A DNA stretch of 59,045 bases from Bacteroidales bacterium (GCA_024691765.1 JAILNI010000017.1:1-59045); one strand, 5' to 3'. Shown: positions 40,711 to 48,774, counted from the first letter of the stretch. Numbers and translations are program-made. The notes: generated from the letters alone by a model not told the origin.

Positions 40711-41714
40711 GAGCTGATCTCTTCTTCGTTTACGAGGTTGAAGTCTCCGACTATGGAATTCTTGAGCATGGCGGCCGCGGTGCTGAAATCCAGGCAGCGC
40801 TGAGGGTCGTCGGGCCATTTCCCGGAGGCGTGTATGTATGCCGCCACGAAGGCGTCTCCCACACCCACTGAATCGACTATGTCTTCGATGTCGAAGATGC
40901 GTGTGGTGCAGATGGTTCCCCTGTGCCAGAGAAGGGCGCTAAGGGTATGGTGGTTGGTGGATATCTGGTTGCGCAGCCCGAGCATCATCGAGGAGCATCC
41001 CGGGAACTGGCGGTGCATCTGTTCGAAATAGCGCCCGTAGGCTTCCATGTCGAGGGCGGAGTCGGCCCTCATCCCTTCTTCCGAAATCTTCGGCAGCCCG
41101 GTCGCGACCTCCCATTCGTCCTGGTCCCCGAAGATGAAATCGCTGTACTGCATGAGTTCGTGCAGGGTTCCTTGGGCGTCGGCACCTTCGTACTTCCAGA
41201 GGTTACGGCGGTAATTGATGTCGCAGGTTATCCTCAGGCCCATTTCGCTCGCGGTCCTTACGGCTTCGAAAGTGGTGTCCGCGGCCTGGCGGGAAACGGC
41301 GCAGGTGATGCCGGAGCAGTGGAACAGCGAGCAGCCGCCGAATATGTCCTTCCATGGGAACATCCCTGGAGTACAGGACCAGAAGGAAGAACCGTTGCGG
41401 TCGTAGACGACTATGGATTTGCGCAGGTCGGCAGCCTTTTCAAAATAGTAGGTGCCGAGGCGGTCTCCGCCCCTGACTATCCCCGAGACATCAATCCCGA
41501 AGTACTTCAGGCGGCGTATGCAGGCGTCGCCGACGGCGTTCCCGGGGATGCGGGATACATAGCCCACTTCGTTGCCCAGTATGGCAAGCGAAACGGCCAC
41601 GTTGGCTTCGGATCCGCCGAACTGTCCTTCCCATTCATCGCCCTGCCCGATTCTCAATGCCCCGGGCGGAGACCACCGCTGAAGGATTTCCCCGTAGGTT
41701 ACTATTTTGCCCAT
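40701..41714 (-). CDS. kdgK: PfkB-family sugar kinase (2-keto-3-deoxygluconate kinase-like)
   Basis: A ribokinase-fold kinase of 337 residues. The N-terminal GEILQRWSPPGALRI and GGSEANVAVSLAILG, the sugar-binding region, and the late ATP/anion-hole motif DSVGVGDAFVAAY (usual form DTTGAGDAF) are visible. The pattern fits KDG kinases of Bacteroidetes, which phosphorylate 2-keto-3-deoxygluconate from uronate breakdown; fructokinase-type specificity is an alternative. ATG at 41714 is preferred over an upstream in-frame ATG because of the -7-like box TATCTTTA at 41734-41741 on this strand. The PlsC-like gene overlaps its end. Confidence 0.8.
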   Translation of the reverse strand: MGKIVTYGEILQRWSPPGALRIGQGDEWEGQFGGSEANVAVSLAILGNEVGYVSRIPGNAVGDACIRRLKYFGIDVSGIVRGGDRLGTYYFEKAADLRKSIVVYDRNGSSFWSCTPGMFPWKDIFGGCSLFHCSGITCAVSRQAADTTFEAVRTASEMGLRITCDINYRRNLWKYEGADAQGTLHELMQYSDFIFGDQDEWEVATGLPKISEEGMRADSALDMEAYGRYFEQMHRQFPGCSSMMLGLRNQISTNHHTLSALLWHRGTICTTRIFDIEDIVDSVGVGDAFVAAYIHASGKWPDDPQRCLDFSTAAAMLKNSIVGDFNLVNEEEISSWI

Positions 41715-41752
41715 CGTTTTGCTGTTGTGCTGGTAAAGATACAAAAACTTCT

Positions 41753-41760
41753 TATCTTTG
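41753..41760 (+). promoter_or_regulatory. -7 box (TATCTTTG) for the small lipoprotein gene
   Basis: TATCTTTG ends 31 bases before the ATG at 41792. A divergent box (TATCTTTA, minus strand, 41734-41741) for the kinase gene lies 12 bases away. Confidence 0.6.
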
Positions 41761-41791
41761 CAGGACGACAACAAAAAACAAAAGCGATATT

Positions 41792-42217
41792 ATGAAAAGA
41801 TTTATCATCGGGGCCCTTCTCGCCCTTGCAGCCGTTTTCACAGCAGTTTCCTGCGAAGTTGACGGCGCAACCGTACGTACTTACGAATACACCGTTACCC
41901 CCGCCGACTGGCACGTGGACGACGCCAACGCTCTTCTTTATGCAGAATTCCCCAATCCTTCCATAACCAGGAGCGCCCTCGAGCACGCTGCCTTCTGCGG
42001 ATACATGTTCCTCGGCGATTACAGCACCTGGACTCCGCTCCCGTATGTGTACCGCTATCTCTACACTCCCACTACGGGACTTCCGTACATGGTGCAGGAG
42101 ACCTTCCGTTGCGAATTCTCGCCCGAAAAGGTAACGTTCGTCATTGAAGATCTCGACGAGCAGACTCCGGAGCTTCCCGCCGCCGACTTCGTCTTCAAGG
42201 TCGCCCGTATCTACTAG
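41792..42217 (+). CDS. Small lipoprotein of unknown function
   Basis: A 141-residue protein with a type II signal peptide (lipobox ending at C21, TAVSC). The rest is a compact beta-rich domain (RTYEYTVTPADW, LYAEFPNP, FVFKVARIY). I do not recognise the family. The upstream in-frame ATGs are rejected because the signal peptide begins at 41792, behind a clear promoter. Its TAG stop overlaps by 4 bases with the stop of the convergent gene, the shared bases being CTAG. Confidence 0.7.
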   Translation: MKRFIIGALLALAAVFTAVSCEVDGATVRTYEYTVTPADWHVDDANALLYAEFPNPSITRSALEHAAFCGYMFLGDYSTWTPLPYVYRYLYTPTTGLPYMVQETFRCEFSPEKVTFVIEDLDEQTPELPAADFVFKVARIY

Positions 42218-43956
42218 AGCGAGCTCGCAGTACCTCCGGAGATTCCGGAGACCGCAAGGTGCCCTTCGCAGAGAAGGGCATCTTCGTTTACGCTCACGCC
42301 CTTGTAGCCCTTTGAGAGGCCGGGAGCCGATACCGAGAAGGAGGATTTTCCCGACGGGGCCTTGAAAGCCGCGATGAAGCCGTCGCTGCCGTAGAGCGCG
42401 TTCCATGCGCCCGCGGTGCAGGCGAAGGTCTTGACCGTCTGGGTGGCGGAATATCCGCGCTCGAGACCGCCGTACGTAATGACGGTCACGCCCGGCTTGA
42501 TGTAGAGTTTGTGCTGCTCGTCGGCGTCGAGGGCCACTTCCGGGTTGCCCGCGGCGCATACGGCGTAGACCACTCCGCCCGAGAGTACAAGGTTGCCGTT
42601 GGCGTCGAGGGCGTCGTTGCCCTCTGACATCACGCACACGCAGCCTCCCGTGACGCTCAGGTCGCCCGAGGCGTTGATGGCGTCGTCGGCTTTCGAGCAG
42701 GCGTAAATCTCACCTGCGGTGATGCTGAGCGTTCCTTTGGATTCAATGCACTCGCTGTAATCCGACGTGGCTACTATGGTTCCGCCGTTGACGTGGATGT
42801 CGCCGTCGAACTTGATGGCCTTGGCCTGAACGTAGTCGTCTACAACCTCGCTGGTCGCGCGAGTCGAGACCCAGTGAGAGCCTCCTCCGCCTCCTGGACC
42901 ACCTCCCGGTCCGCCCTGCCCTTCGGAACTGGTTCCGTAGTTCTTTCCGGTGACGTTTATCCTCACGGTTCCTCCGTTGAAATAGGCTATCCCGTCGCCG
43001 CTGATGCCCTTTCCGCCCTGGCCGGAATTGTTGATCGTAAGCGTCCCTCCGTTCATCTTGAACACCTGGTCGACCTTGATTCCCGCGGAAGCCTTGTAGT
43101 CGGGTTCGCTGTCTTCCGAGTCATATGCAGTGCCGCCGGTGGCCGTAATCACAGCCGTGCCGCCGTTGAACACCACGAGCGAATCGGAAGTGATGCCCTT
43201 CTTCATGTCGGCGGAAACGTTTATGTCGAGCGCACCTTTGTTTACGGTCACCGCGTCCTTGCCTCTCAGGCCGTGCCCCGCTCCGCTCCCGGCGGTGATT
43301 TTGAGTGTCGGGCCATCGAGGAAGACGTAGTCGTCGGTGGCTATGCCGTTCTTCGACTGCGAGTTAAGGGCCGTTACGCTGAGAGTGCCGCTTCCGCTGA
43401 AGCAGAGCTGGCCTTCGCTGAAGAAGACGGCCTTGAGGTCCTCGCTGCCGGTGGCGGTATAGGCTGCCGATGCGCCGTCAGAGAGGGAATTGCTGCCGTT
43501 TACCACCACGAAGCATCTTTTCTTGCACTGGTTGTTGATGGCGGCCCCCTCCGGGTTGGTGAGGCTGAGTCCGTTGAACACCAGGGCCTGTTTCTTGCCG
43601 GAATAAATCTTGAGCGAGCCGTTGCTGCAGCTTCCCGAAAGTTCGTATTTTACCTTTTCGGAGGTGCTGGTATTGTCGATTACGACAGCGGTGCCGTTTA
43701 CGCTGACGATTCCCTTCTCGTCTCCGGTAACGGAGGCTTCGGAATCCGTCCAGCTTATGCTTATGGTGCGGTCGAAACTGGTGTTGGCGATATTGTCTTC
43801 CTTCTCATCCATGATTCCGGAATCGGTGTCGGTGTCGGGAGACGAGGTGGTAATGGTGGGTTCTGTGGAACCGCCGCCGGTGGTAGTCTGGTCTTTGGAG
43901 CATCCTGCAAGCGCGACTGCGGTTGCGAGGATCATTGCGGGTAATGCCTTTTTCAT
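42214..43956 (-). CDS. Cthe_2159-like carbohydrate-binding beta-helix lipoprotein (DUF4353)
   Basis: A 580-residue lipoprotein (lipobox AGC, C near 19). After a Thr/Ser-rich linker the sequence is a series of beta-helix turns with Asn/Asp/Gly ladders (GIATDDYVFLDG, GLRGKDAVTVN, GGKGISGDGIAYFNGG, KADDAINASGDLSVTGG), the pattern of the Cthe_2159 family, whose founding member binds cellulose and pectic acids. A Gly-rich insertion (about 345-360, GPGGGPGGGGG) interrupts the helix. Likely surface-exposed glycan binding; not shown enzymatic. Its stop overlaps that of the convergent lipoprotein gene. Confidence 0.83.
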   Translation of the reverse strand: MKKALPAMILATAVALAGCSKDQTTTGGGSTEPTITTSSPDTDTDSGIMDEKEDNIANTSFDRTISISWTDSEASVTGDEKGIVSVNGTAVVIDNTSTSEKVKYELSGSCSNGSLKIYSGKKQALVFNGLSLTNPEGAAINNQCKKRCFVVVNGSNSLSDGASAAYTATGSEDLKAVFFSEGQLCFSGSGTLSVTALNSQSKNGIATDDYVFLDGPTLKITAGSGAGHGLRGKDAVTVNKGALDINVSADMKKGITSDSLVVFNGGTAVITATGGTAYDSEDSEPDYKASAGIKVDQVFKMNGGTLTINNSGQGGKGISGDGIAYFNGGTVRINVTGKNYGTSSEGQGGPGGGPGGGGGSHWVSTRATSEVVDDYVQAKAIKFDGDIHVNGGTIVATSDYSECIESKGTLSITAGEIYACSKADDAINASGDLSVTGGCVCVMSEGNDALDANGNLVLSGGVVYAVCAAGNPEVALDADEQHKLYIKPGVTVITYGGLERGYSATQTVKTFACTAGAWNALYGSDGFIAAFKAPSGKSSFSVSAPGLSKGYKGVSVNEDALLCEGHLAVSGISGGTASSL

Positions 43957-44018
43957 ACGGTAAAAGTATACGTCACAGTCTGCCTTGAAAACAAGACTCG
44001 TGCCAAAGCGCCTGAACG

Positions 44019-45383
44019 TCAGGCGTTAAGGGCGTCGGCACTCTTGATGAACTGCGCCAGCTCCTCGTCGGAAACGTGGTAGTTCTGCATCTCTCCCGAG
44101 AAGTAGCTGTCGTAGGCGCCCATGTCCACGAACCCGTGGCCGGAAAGGTTGAAGAGTATGGTTTTGGCCTCTCCGCTTTCCTTGCATTTGAGTGCTTCGG
44201 TAATGGTGGCGGCTATTGCGTGGCAGCTCTCCGGTGCGGGGATTATTCCCTCGGTGCGGGCGAAGAGAACGCCGGCGCGGAAGGAATCGAGCTGCTCGAT
44301 GTCGATGGCTTCCATGTATCCGTCCTTCATCAGCTGGCTGAGAATGACGCCGGCCCCGTGGTAGCGGAGTCCGCCGGCGTGGATGGATGCCGGCTTGAAG
44401 CTGTGGCCGAGAGTGAACATCGGCAGCAGGGGAGTCATGCCGGCCTCGTCGCCGAAGTCGTATTCGAACTTGCCCTTGGTGAGTTTGGGGCAGGAGTGAG
44501 GCTCCGCAGCAATGAAGCGCGTTTTCTTTCCCTCAAGGATATTGTGGCGCATGAAGGGGAAAGCTATTCCGGAGAAGTTCGAGCCTCCGCCGAAGCAGGC
44601 GATGACTATGTCGGGATACTCACCGGCGAGTTCCATCTGCTTTTCCGCCTCAAGGCCGATGACGGTCTGGTGCATGCACACGTGATTCAGAACCGAACCG
44701 AGAGCGTATTTGCAGTTGGGGGTGGAGACGGCGAGCTCGATAGCTTCCGAGATTGCGCAGCCCAGCGACCCGCGGTCGTTCGGGTTGATGGTGAGTATGT
44801 CCTTGCCCGCGCGCGTCGACATTGAAGGAGAGGGGGTTATGGCGGCCCCGAAGGTCTGCATGATGCTGCGGCGATAAGGCTTCTGCTCGTAGCTCACTTT
44901 CACCATGTACACGGCGCAGTCGATTCCGAACTTCTTGGTGGCATAGCTGAGCGCCCCTCCCCACTGGCCTGCTCCGGTTTCGGTGGTGAGGTTGGTAATG
45001 CCCTGCTCCTTAGCATAATAGGCCTGGGCTATGGCCGAGTTGAGCTTGTGACTGCCGGCCGGGGAGACGCTTTCGTTCTTGAAGTAGATGTGGGCGGGGG
45101 TTCCCAGCGCCTTCTCCAGCTCGTATGCCCTCACGAGGGGAGTGCAGCGGTAGGCGGCGTACTGCTCGCGCACCTCTTCCGGAATGGGAATCCAGATGTC
45201 GGTCTGGTTCAGTTCCTGGTCGGCGCAGGCCTTGCAGAATATGGGATAGAGGTCCTCGGGCTTCAGCGGCTGGCGCGTCGCCGGATGCAGGAATGGCAGC
45301 GGTTTGTTGGGCATTACCGCCTGTATATTGAAGTAGTGCGTTGGAATCTCCGATTCCGGCAGCATGAATTTTTTCTGTTTCAT
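44019..45383 (-). CDS. TrpB2-type tryptophan synthase beta-like PLP enzyme
   Basis: A 454-residue PLP-dependent enzyme of the TrpB2 group. K113 in GSHKLNSA forms the Schiff base; TETGAGQWGGALSYA and the phosphate-binding GGGSNFSG loop are present. TrpB2 proteins are longer than classical TrpB, lack the TrpA-binding face, and often occur without trpA, as here: no trpA or other trp gene is next to it. They may salvage indole to tryptophan or act on other beta-elimination substrates. ATG at 45383 gives a usual length. Confidence 0.93.
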   Translation of the reverse strand: MKQKKFMLPESEIPTHYFNIQAVMPNKPLPFLHPATRQPLKPEDLYPIFCKACADQELNQTDIWIPIPEEVREQYAAYRCTPLVRAYELEKALGTPAHIYFKNESVSPAGSHKLNSAIAQAYYAKEQGITNLTTETGAGQWGGALSYATKKFGIDCAVYMVKVSYEQKPYRRSIMQTFGAAITPSPSMSTRAGKDILTINPNDRGSLGCAISEAIELAVSTPNCKYALGSVLNHVCMHQTVIGLEAEKQMELAGEYPDIVIACFGGGSNFSGIAFPFMRHNILEGKKTRFIAAEPHSCPKLTKGKFEYDFGDEAGMTPLLPMFTLGHSFKPASIHAGGLRYHGAGVILSQLMKDGYMEAIDIEQLDSFRAGVLFARTEGIIPAPESCHAIAATITEALKCKESGEAKTILFNLSGHGFVDMGAYDSYFSGEMQNYHVSDEELAQFIKSADALNA

Positions 45384-45451
45384 AACGGCAATAAACGAAC
45401 TTTCCGTTAAAAATCAAATAAAAATCCGGAAAAACTTGCGACCTTTGCACC

Positions 45452-45928
45452 ATGTTCAAGAAGTACCTCCTGGTTTTCCTGATTTCCATGGTGCCGCTCG
45501 TGGAGCTCCGCCTTGCCGTTCCCTATGCCGTGGGTGCCGGCTTGCCGCTGGTGCCGTCGCTCATAATATCGGTGGTAGGCAACATGCTCCCGGTACCGTT
45601 CATCTTCCTTTTTGCACGCAAGGTGCTGGAGTGGGGCAAGGACAAGAAGGTGATAGGGGGCTTCTTCCGCTGGTGCCTCGAAAAGGGAGAGAAGGGCGGC
45701 CGCAAGCTGGAAGCCAAGGCCGGAATGGGGCTTTACGTGGCCCTGTTGCTCTTCGTGGGTATACCCCTGCCGGGAACCGGCGCCTGGACCGGCACCCTCG
45801 CCGCCAGTTTCCTGAACATGGACTTCAAGAAAAGCGTCCTCTACGTCATGCTCGGCGTCCTGCTCGCCGGAGCCATCATGCTCGTCGCCTCCCTCGGCGT
45901 CTTCGGCGCCGTCTCGCTGGTTAAATAG
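45452..45928 (+). CDS. Small multidrug-export-family membrane protein (COG2426-like)
   Basis: A 158-residue inner-membrane protein with four or five helices: MVPLVELRLAVPYAVGAGL, IISVVGNMLPVPFIFLFA, LLLFVGIPLPGTGAWTGTL and a final GVLLAGAIMLVASLGVF. These are the conserved segments of the putative small multidrug export family (PF06695 as I recall); transport has not been shown for most members. A -7-like box GACCTTTG (45440-45447, one mismatch) ends 4 bases before the ATG, so the mRNA may be leaderless. It is the last gene before the AT-rich island. Confidence 0.85.
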   Translation: MFKKYLLVFLISMVPLVELRLAVPYAVGAGLPLVPSLIISVVGNMLPVPFIFLFARKVLEWGKDKKVIGGFFRWCLEKGEKGGRKLEAKAGMGLYVALLLFVGIPLPGTGAWTGTLAASFLNMDFKKSVLYVMLGVLLAGAIMLVASLGVFGAVSLVK

Positions 45929-45993
45929 TGGGGCGTTACTGCGGAGAGGTAGCACCTCATTGCTGGGGTGCTGCTAATTTATTTGCGAAACAG

Positions 45994-46236
45994 TTACTTT
46001 TCCTTGTCCTTGATAGTAGGAAAAATCAATAGTAGTCCTATCACGTCGCTGATAATATTGACAATTATGGACTGTCGGATATTGTTAAAGATGAAGTTTG
46101 GTTTAGCCCACAAAAAATAAACAATCGCACCCAACAAGATAATAGTAAATAGGATTTTTATCCACTTCTCCTCTTCAGTGAAGATGATGTAGACAAGTAT
46201 CCAGGCAAGAATATTTACCAGAATAAGCCAAATCAT
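45994..46236 (-). CDS. Small membrane protein, last gene of the island operon
   Basis: An 80-residue protein: hydrophobic helix 1-18 (MIWLILVNILAWILVYI), a charged EEEKWIK turn, a second helix (about 24-45), then a third hydrophobic stretch near 60-72 ending in a basic tail. It starts inside the stop of the 39-residue gene (ATGA overlap), so it is co-translated. Low GC like the rest of the island. No known family; possibly the membrane arm of the cassette. Confidence 0.6.
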   Translation of the reverse strand: MIWLILVNILAWILVYIIFTEEEKWIKILFTIILLGAIVYFLWAKPNFIFNNIRQSIIVNIISDVIGLLLIFPTIKDKEK

Positions 46237-46352
46237 ATCTTTGTTTCATTTATTACGCATATTCTATTCTTGGCGAACAAAATAGACCATAATATGCCGA
46301 CAGGTGTGAAAATGAAAGCGCTTATCCCTGTGATTTTAAGGATGCGTTTCAT
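46233..46352 (-). CDS. 39-residue membrane peptide gene
   Basis: Start ATG at 46352 (minus), stop TGA at 46233-46235. The peptide is basic at the start (MKRILKITG) followed by one hydrophobic helix (ISAFIFTPVGILWSILFA) and a short polar end. The stop overlaps the ATG of the next small gene by 4 bases and the start is 19 bases after the preceding stop, which is the same tight spacing as the rest of the operon. It is easily missed because of its length. Function unknown; a small toxin or a membrane-complex subunit is possible. Confidence 0.5.
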   Translation of the reverse strand: MKRILKITGISAFIFTPVGILWSILFAKNRICVINETKI

Positions 46353-46371
46353 TTTCAAGAGGAGAGGAGTT

Positions 46372-47103
46372 TTACTCTCCCCAGTCAATAGATATCTTCT
46401 CAAAAAAACTATGTGTTTCCTTGCATAAACTTTCGATATTAAAGCCTGCTTCGCATTGAACGAGCTGAAGTTTTAATGCGGCATCACGGGCATCAGCCAA
46501 CTCCTCCAAGAAGGTAATCTCAATTTCTTCGGAACCTCCAAATTTGCCATCACGTTCAAGTCGATCAATCCATGCTATAATAGAACTCTCGCTGCCCAAC
46601 CCATGCATGCGTGCGTATTGACGTACTTCTTCAGCACTCTTAGCAGGACGAGTGAATGGTTTTAACTGTATTTTGGAATCGAGATTAACCTCCTTGTGCT
46701 TGTTCTGGTGAATATCAACTCCAAGAGACCCAGCCCCTTTCTTCCCAATTGCTCCAAATTTTAGGTCTTTGTCTTGAACATGTGTGATAGTATGTACCAA
46801 TTCGGCCGAATAAGCTCCTAGCATAATCAGAGTTTCCCTTATCGCTACAGCTTTCGCTTCAATAAAACTCTTCTCTGTACTCTCCGCTGTGATATCTCTA
46901 AATGTGCCATCAAATATATTACGGACATAAATCTTGTTCTCTTTAGGAGAGGCTATTCCGTATTCAGTCGTGGCCTCTTCCTTGGAGACTACGACGACTT
47001 CACCTGAACTTAATTCTTCTTCATATTCAGGATAAGCGCCATGATTAAGGCCATATTCATAGTCCTCGTCAGGAACTATAACCAGTTGAGGTTGTGTTTT
47101 CAT
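46372..47103 (-). CDS. Unknown acidic protein of the island operon
   Basis: A 243-residue soluble, acidic protein. Visible features: an acidic N-terminus (VIVPDEDYEYG, YPEYEEEL), a middle section GAIGKKGAGSLGVDIHQNKH, a helical region (AKAVAIRETLIMLGAYSAELVHTI), and a C-terminal helical part (about 165-240). No catalytic motif or known domain is recognised. ATG at 47103 overlaps the upstream stop (ATGA); an in-frame TTG six bases earlier is less likely. As the largest non-GTPase product of the operon it is the best candidate for the effector or adaptor. Confidence 0.65.
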   Translation of the reverse strand: MKTQPQLVIVPDEDYEYGLNHGAYPEYEEELSSGEVVVVSKEEATTEYGIASPKENKIYVRNIFDGTFRDITAESTEKSFIEAKAVAIRETLIMLGAYSAELVHTITHVQDKDLKFGAIGKKGAGSLGVDIHQNKHKEVNLDSKIQLKPFTRPAKSAEEVRQYARMHGLGSESSIIAWIDRLERDGKFGGSEEIEITFLEELADARDAALKLQLVQCEAGFNIESLCKETHSFFEKISIDWGE

Positions 47104-47516
47104 TTGCAAAGAAGGATAATACCAGTTATTACAATTAAGGCAATACAGAGGCCGACTACTGCTCTAGAAATAACAGTTTTATGGCTTAGATACTTTATTG
47201 TTTGCTCATCTAATGTAAAACTATTTGCCTCTAAATCTGACATCAACTCACCTTGGGCAATTTTTGATGACGATGGAGAGCAGAAAGAGAAAGTCATTGT
47301 TCGACCGTTTTTCATAACCATCCCTGACAAATAATACCTGTCATTTAACCTGCCTCCCCACACAGATGGTTTTCCGACAGCTGCTCTTTCATAATCAACA
47401 ATCTCAGATAAAGCCGAAATCTTTTGGGCTTTATTCTGTGGGCTAGTTCCATCGACAAATACCGCTTCTTGCCCGTCTCCCTCGGCATTGAGGATATGTA
47501 ATAATCTATTAGTCAT
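47100..47516 (-). CDS. Tail-anchored membrane protein of the island operon
   Basis: A 138-residue protein with a polar N-terminal domain (about 1-110) and one C-terminal transmembrane helix (about 117-137, AVVGLCIALIVITGIILL) ending LCK. That topology leaves the N-terminal domain in the cytoplasm. No family recognised. Its start overlaps the GTPase stop (ATGA) and its stop overlaps the next start (ATGA), so stoichiometric translation with the GTPase is likely. Confidence 0.65.
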   Translation of the reverse strand: MTNRLLHILNAEGDGQEAVFVDGTSPQNKAQKISALSEIVDYERAAVGKPSVWGGRLNDRYYLSGMVMKNGRTMTFSFCSPSSSKIAQGELMSDLEANSFTLDEQTIKYLSHKTVISRAVVGLCIALIVITGIILLCK

Positions 47517-48181
47517 ATTATTTCATTTTTGATAACGGATATATCAGGCTTTTTCGTTAGATTAACCGCTCGAATAATCGAGGTCTTTCTTCCTCTCACT
47601 AAACCGGAAACATAACCATTTGACTTTATTGAAGCCATCTTGTCAAAGAATATCCGATATAATTCTTCCTTGGAGCAGTCTGGCGTCTTCTTCTTAAATT
47701 CATCGTAATGAGATAATAATATTTTAAATCCAAATTGATCAGGAGTGATTGACTTCTTTTGAAGCACACTATCAATCTTCCTTAAATCAGATCTGATTTT
47801 ACGATAATATTGATACTCTTGAATTTTAGTTGCATCAGCTACGTAATATACAAAGCAATTGGACGTGACCAATTCGTCATAATACTTTACGTAACTATCT
47901 TCTCCTCCGATATCAATTGTTTCGTTAATAACAACAGAAGAACCATCATCTCTAACTAACGTAAAAGAAGGTATTCTATCTAACGATGTGCCACTTTTTT
48001 TGACCACCTTCAAACCTCCAAGCCCCTTCCAAAGAGTGGATTTGCCAGAACCCTTCATTCCTAGGACAGCAATACTTGTTGCTTTCTTGGGAGTGATAAA
48101 AAGTCTGAGAAGCTTCAATAATAAACTAGGAGGGAAAAAGAAATCCCACCATTTAATGGAATTATCAGAAGACTGTGCCAT
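47513..48181 (-). CDS. Membrane-associated small GTPase-like NTPase
   Basis: A 222-residue P-loop protein. The N-terminal WWDFFFPPSLLLKLLRLFI (11-29) is an amphipathic or membrane-inserting helix. G1/Walker A is GMKGSGKST at 41-49; the switch-II motif is DIGGED at 90-95 (DxGG form); YVADATK near 113-119 follows strand 4. The G4 motif is not NKxD but SHYDEF, so guanine specificity is doubtful. I recall similar GTPase-domain proteins next to DUF6140 genes in Bacteroides, without known function. It is the second gene of a six-gene overlapping operon in an AT-rich island, next to a toxin/antitoxin pair. Confidence 0.75.
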   Translation of the reverse strand: MAQSSDNSIKWWDFFFPPSLLLKLLRLFITPKKATSIAVLGMKGSGKSTLWKGLGGLKVVKKSGTSLDRIPSFTLVRDDGSSVVINETIDIGGEDSYVKYYDELVTSNCFVYYVADATKIQEYQYYRKIRSDLRKIDSVLQKKSITPDQFGFKILLSHYDEFKKKTPDCSKEELYRIFFDKMASIKSNGYVSGLVRGRKTSIIRAVNLTKKPDISVIKNEII

Positions 48182-48187
48182 AACTCT

Positions 48188-48409
48188 TTAATTTATACGT
48201 TCAACATCAAGATATGCTTGGCTCATGATACCCGCCCTGCGAATATCAATGCCGTAGATTCTCATAAAGGCATCGGCTACAGACTGACCTCCATTTGTTA
48301 ACAGTGGATTGGAAAAACTGTTAGATACGACTTCTACGGACATCCCTGGTTCAATACGGATACCATTGAACTGGGACATTCGTTTTGTTGTAATACGAAA
48401 TCTAGGCAT
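48188..48409 (-). CDS. DUF6140-like small protein, first gene of the island operon
   Basis: A 73-residue protein, MPRFRITTKR followed by NGIRIEPGMSVEV and SFSNPLLTNGG, ending in AFMRIYGIDIRRAG and LDVERIN. From memory this matches the small DUF6140 family of Bacteroidetes (not checked). It has no signal peptide or enzyme motif. It lies 6 bases before the GTPase gene and behind a leader with a terminator, so it is the first protein made if the leader is read through. Confidence 0.65.
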   Translation of the reverse strand: MPRFRITTKRMSQFNGIRIEPGMSVEVVSNSFSNPLLTNGGQSVADAFMRIYGIDIRRAGIMSQAYLDVERIN

Positions 48410-48460
48410 GACTTTAGTTTTGTGTGCCGCCAGCTCCCTGGATGCAGCTATAACATAAAA

Positions 48461-48486
48461 AAGGCTAGGGAACTATCATTCTCCCT
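48461..48486 (-). terminator. Intrinsic terminator in the leader of the island operon
   Basis: On the minus strand CTAGGGA (48486-48480) pairs with TCCCTAG (48469-48463), followed by CC and a run of six T (48460-48455). It stands 51 bases before the DUF6140-like ATG, so it either ends a small RNA or attenuates the operon. Confidence 0.8.
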
Positions 48487-48685
48487 AGTAACTCAAGGCT
48501 CTGGTAAACCTGTCGTAGTAGTTATAAACAATAGAATCACCTAGCCTATATGTAGTAGCACAAGGCCACGACATACCAAGCTAAGGCCGATTCAGTGTTC
48601 TTCCCCTACAATTAATTTTACCAGAATTTAGAGTTACGGAAAGACAATGAATGCCTTTTTGCCTCCGGTATTTCTCTTCCGGATG
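48461..48685 (-). ncRNA. Candidate structured leader RNA or sRNA upstream of the DUF6140-GTPase operon
   Basis: The transcript predicted from the -7 box at 48691-48698 would be about 225 bases and end at the intrinsic terminator. Early in it a TCCGG/CCGGA hairpin forms (48682-48661). Later, AGGCTAGG (48545-48538) can pair with CCTAGCCT (48467-48460), which uses the same bases as the terminator's 3' arm, so the two helices exclude each other. GTCGT (48571-48567) and ACGAC (48514-48510) give a further long-range pair. No open frame of note is inside. I cannot match it to a known riboswitch. Confidence 0.5.
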
Positions 48686-48690
48686 ACAAT

Positions 48691-48698
48691 CACAAAGA
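48691..48698 (-). promoter_or_regulatory. -7 box (TATCTTTG) for the leader RNA/island operon
   Basis: A perfect TAnnTTTG on the minus strand. The -33 region is weak. It lies about 290 bases before the first protein start of the operon, giving a long leader unlike the very short leaders of neighbouring genes. Confidence 0.5.
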
Positions 48699-48774
48699 TA
48701 GAAAATTATTTGATAGTGTTTTACATACCTGATTATAGGCGCACGGAAACGATAGGTGATATTTTACAATTATT

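Noticed and set aside
48455..48700. A retron-type ncRNA
   Set aside because: No reverse transcriptase gene is nearby; the structure fits a terminator/attenuator better.
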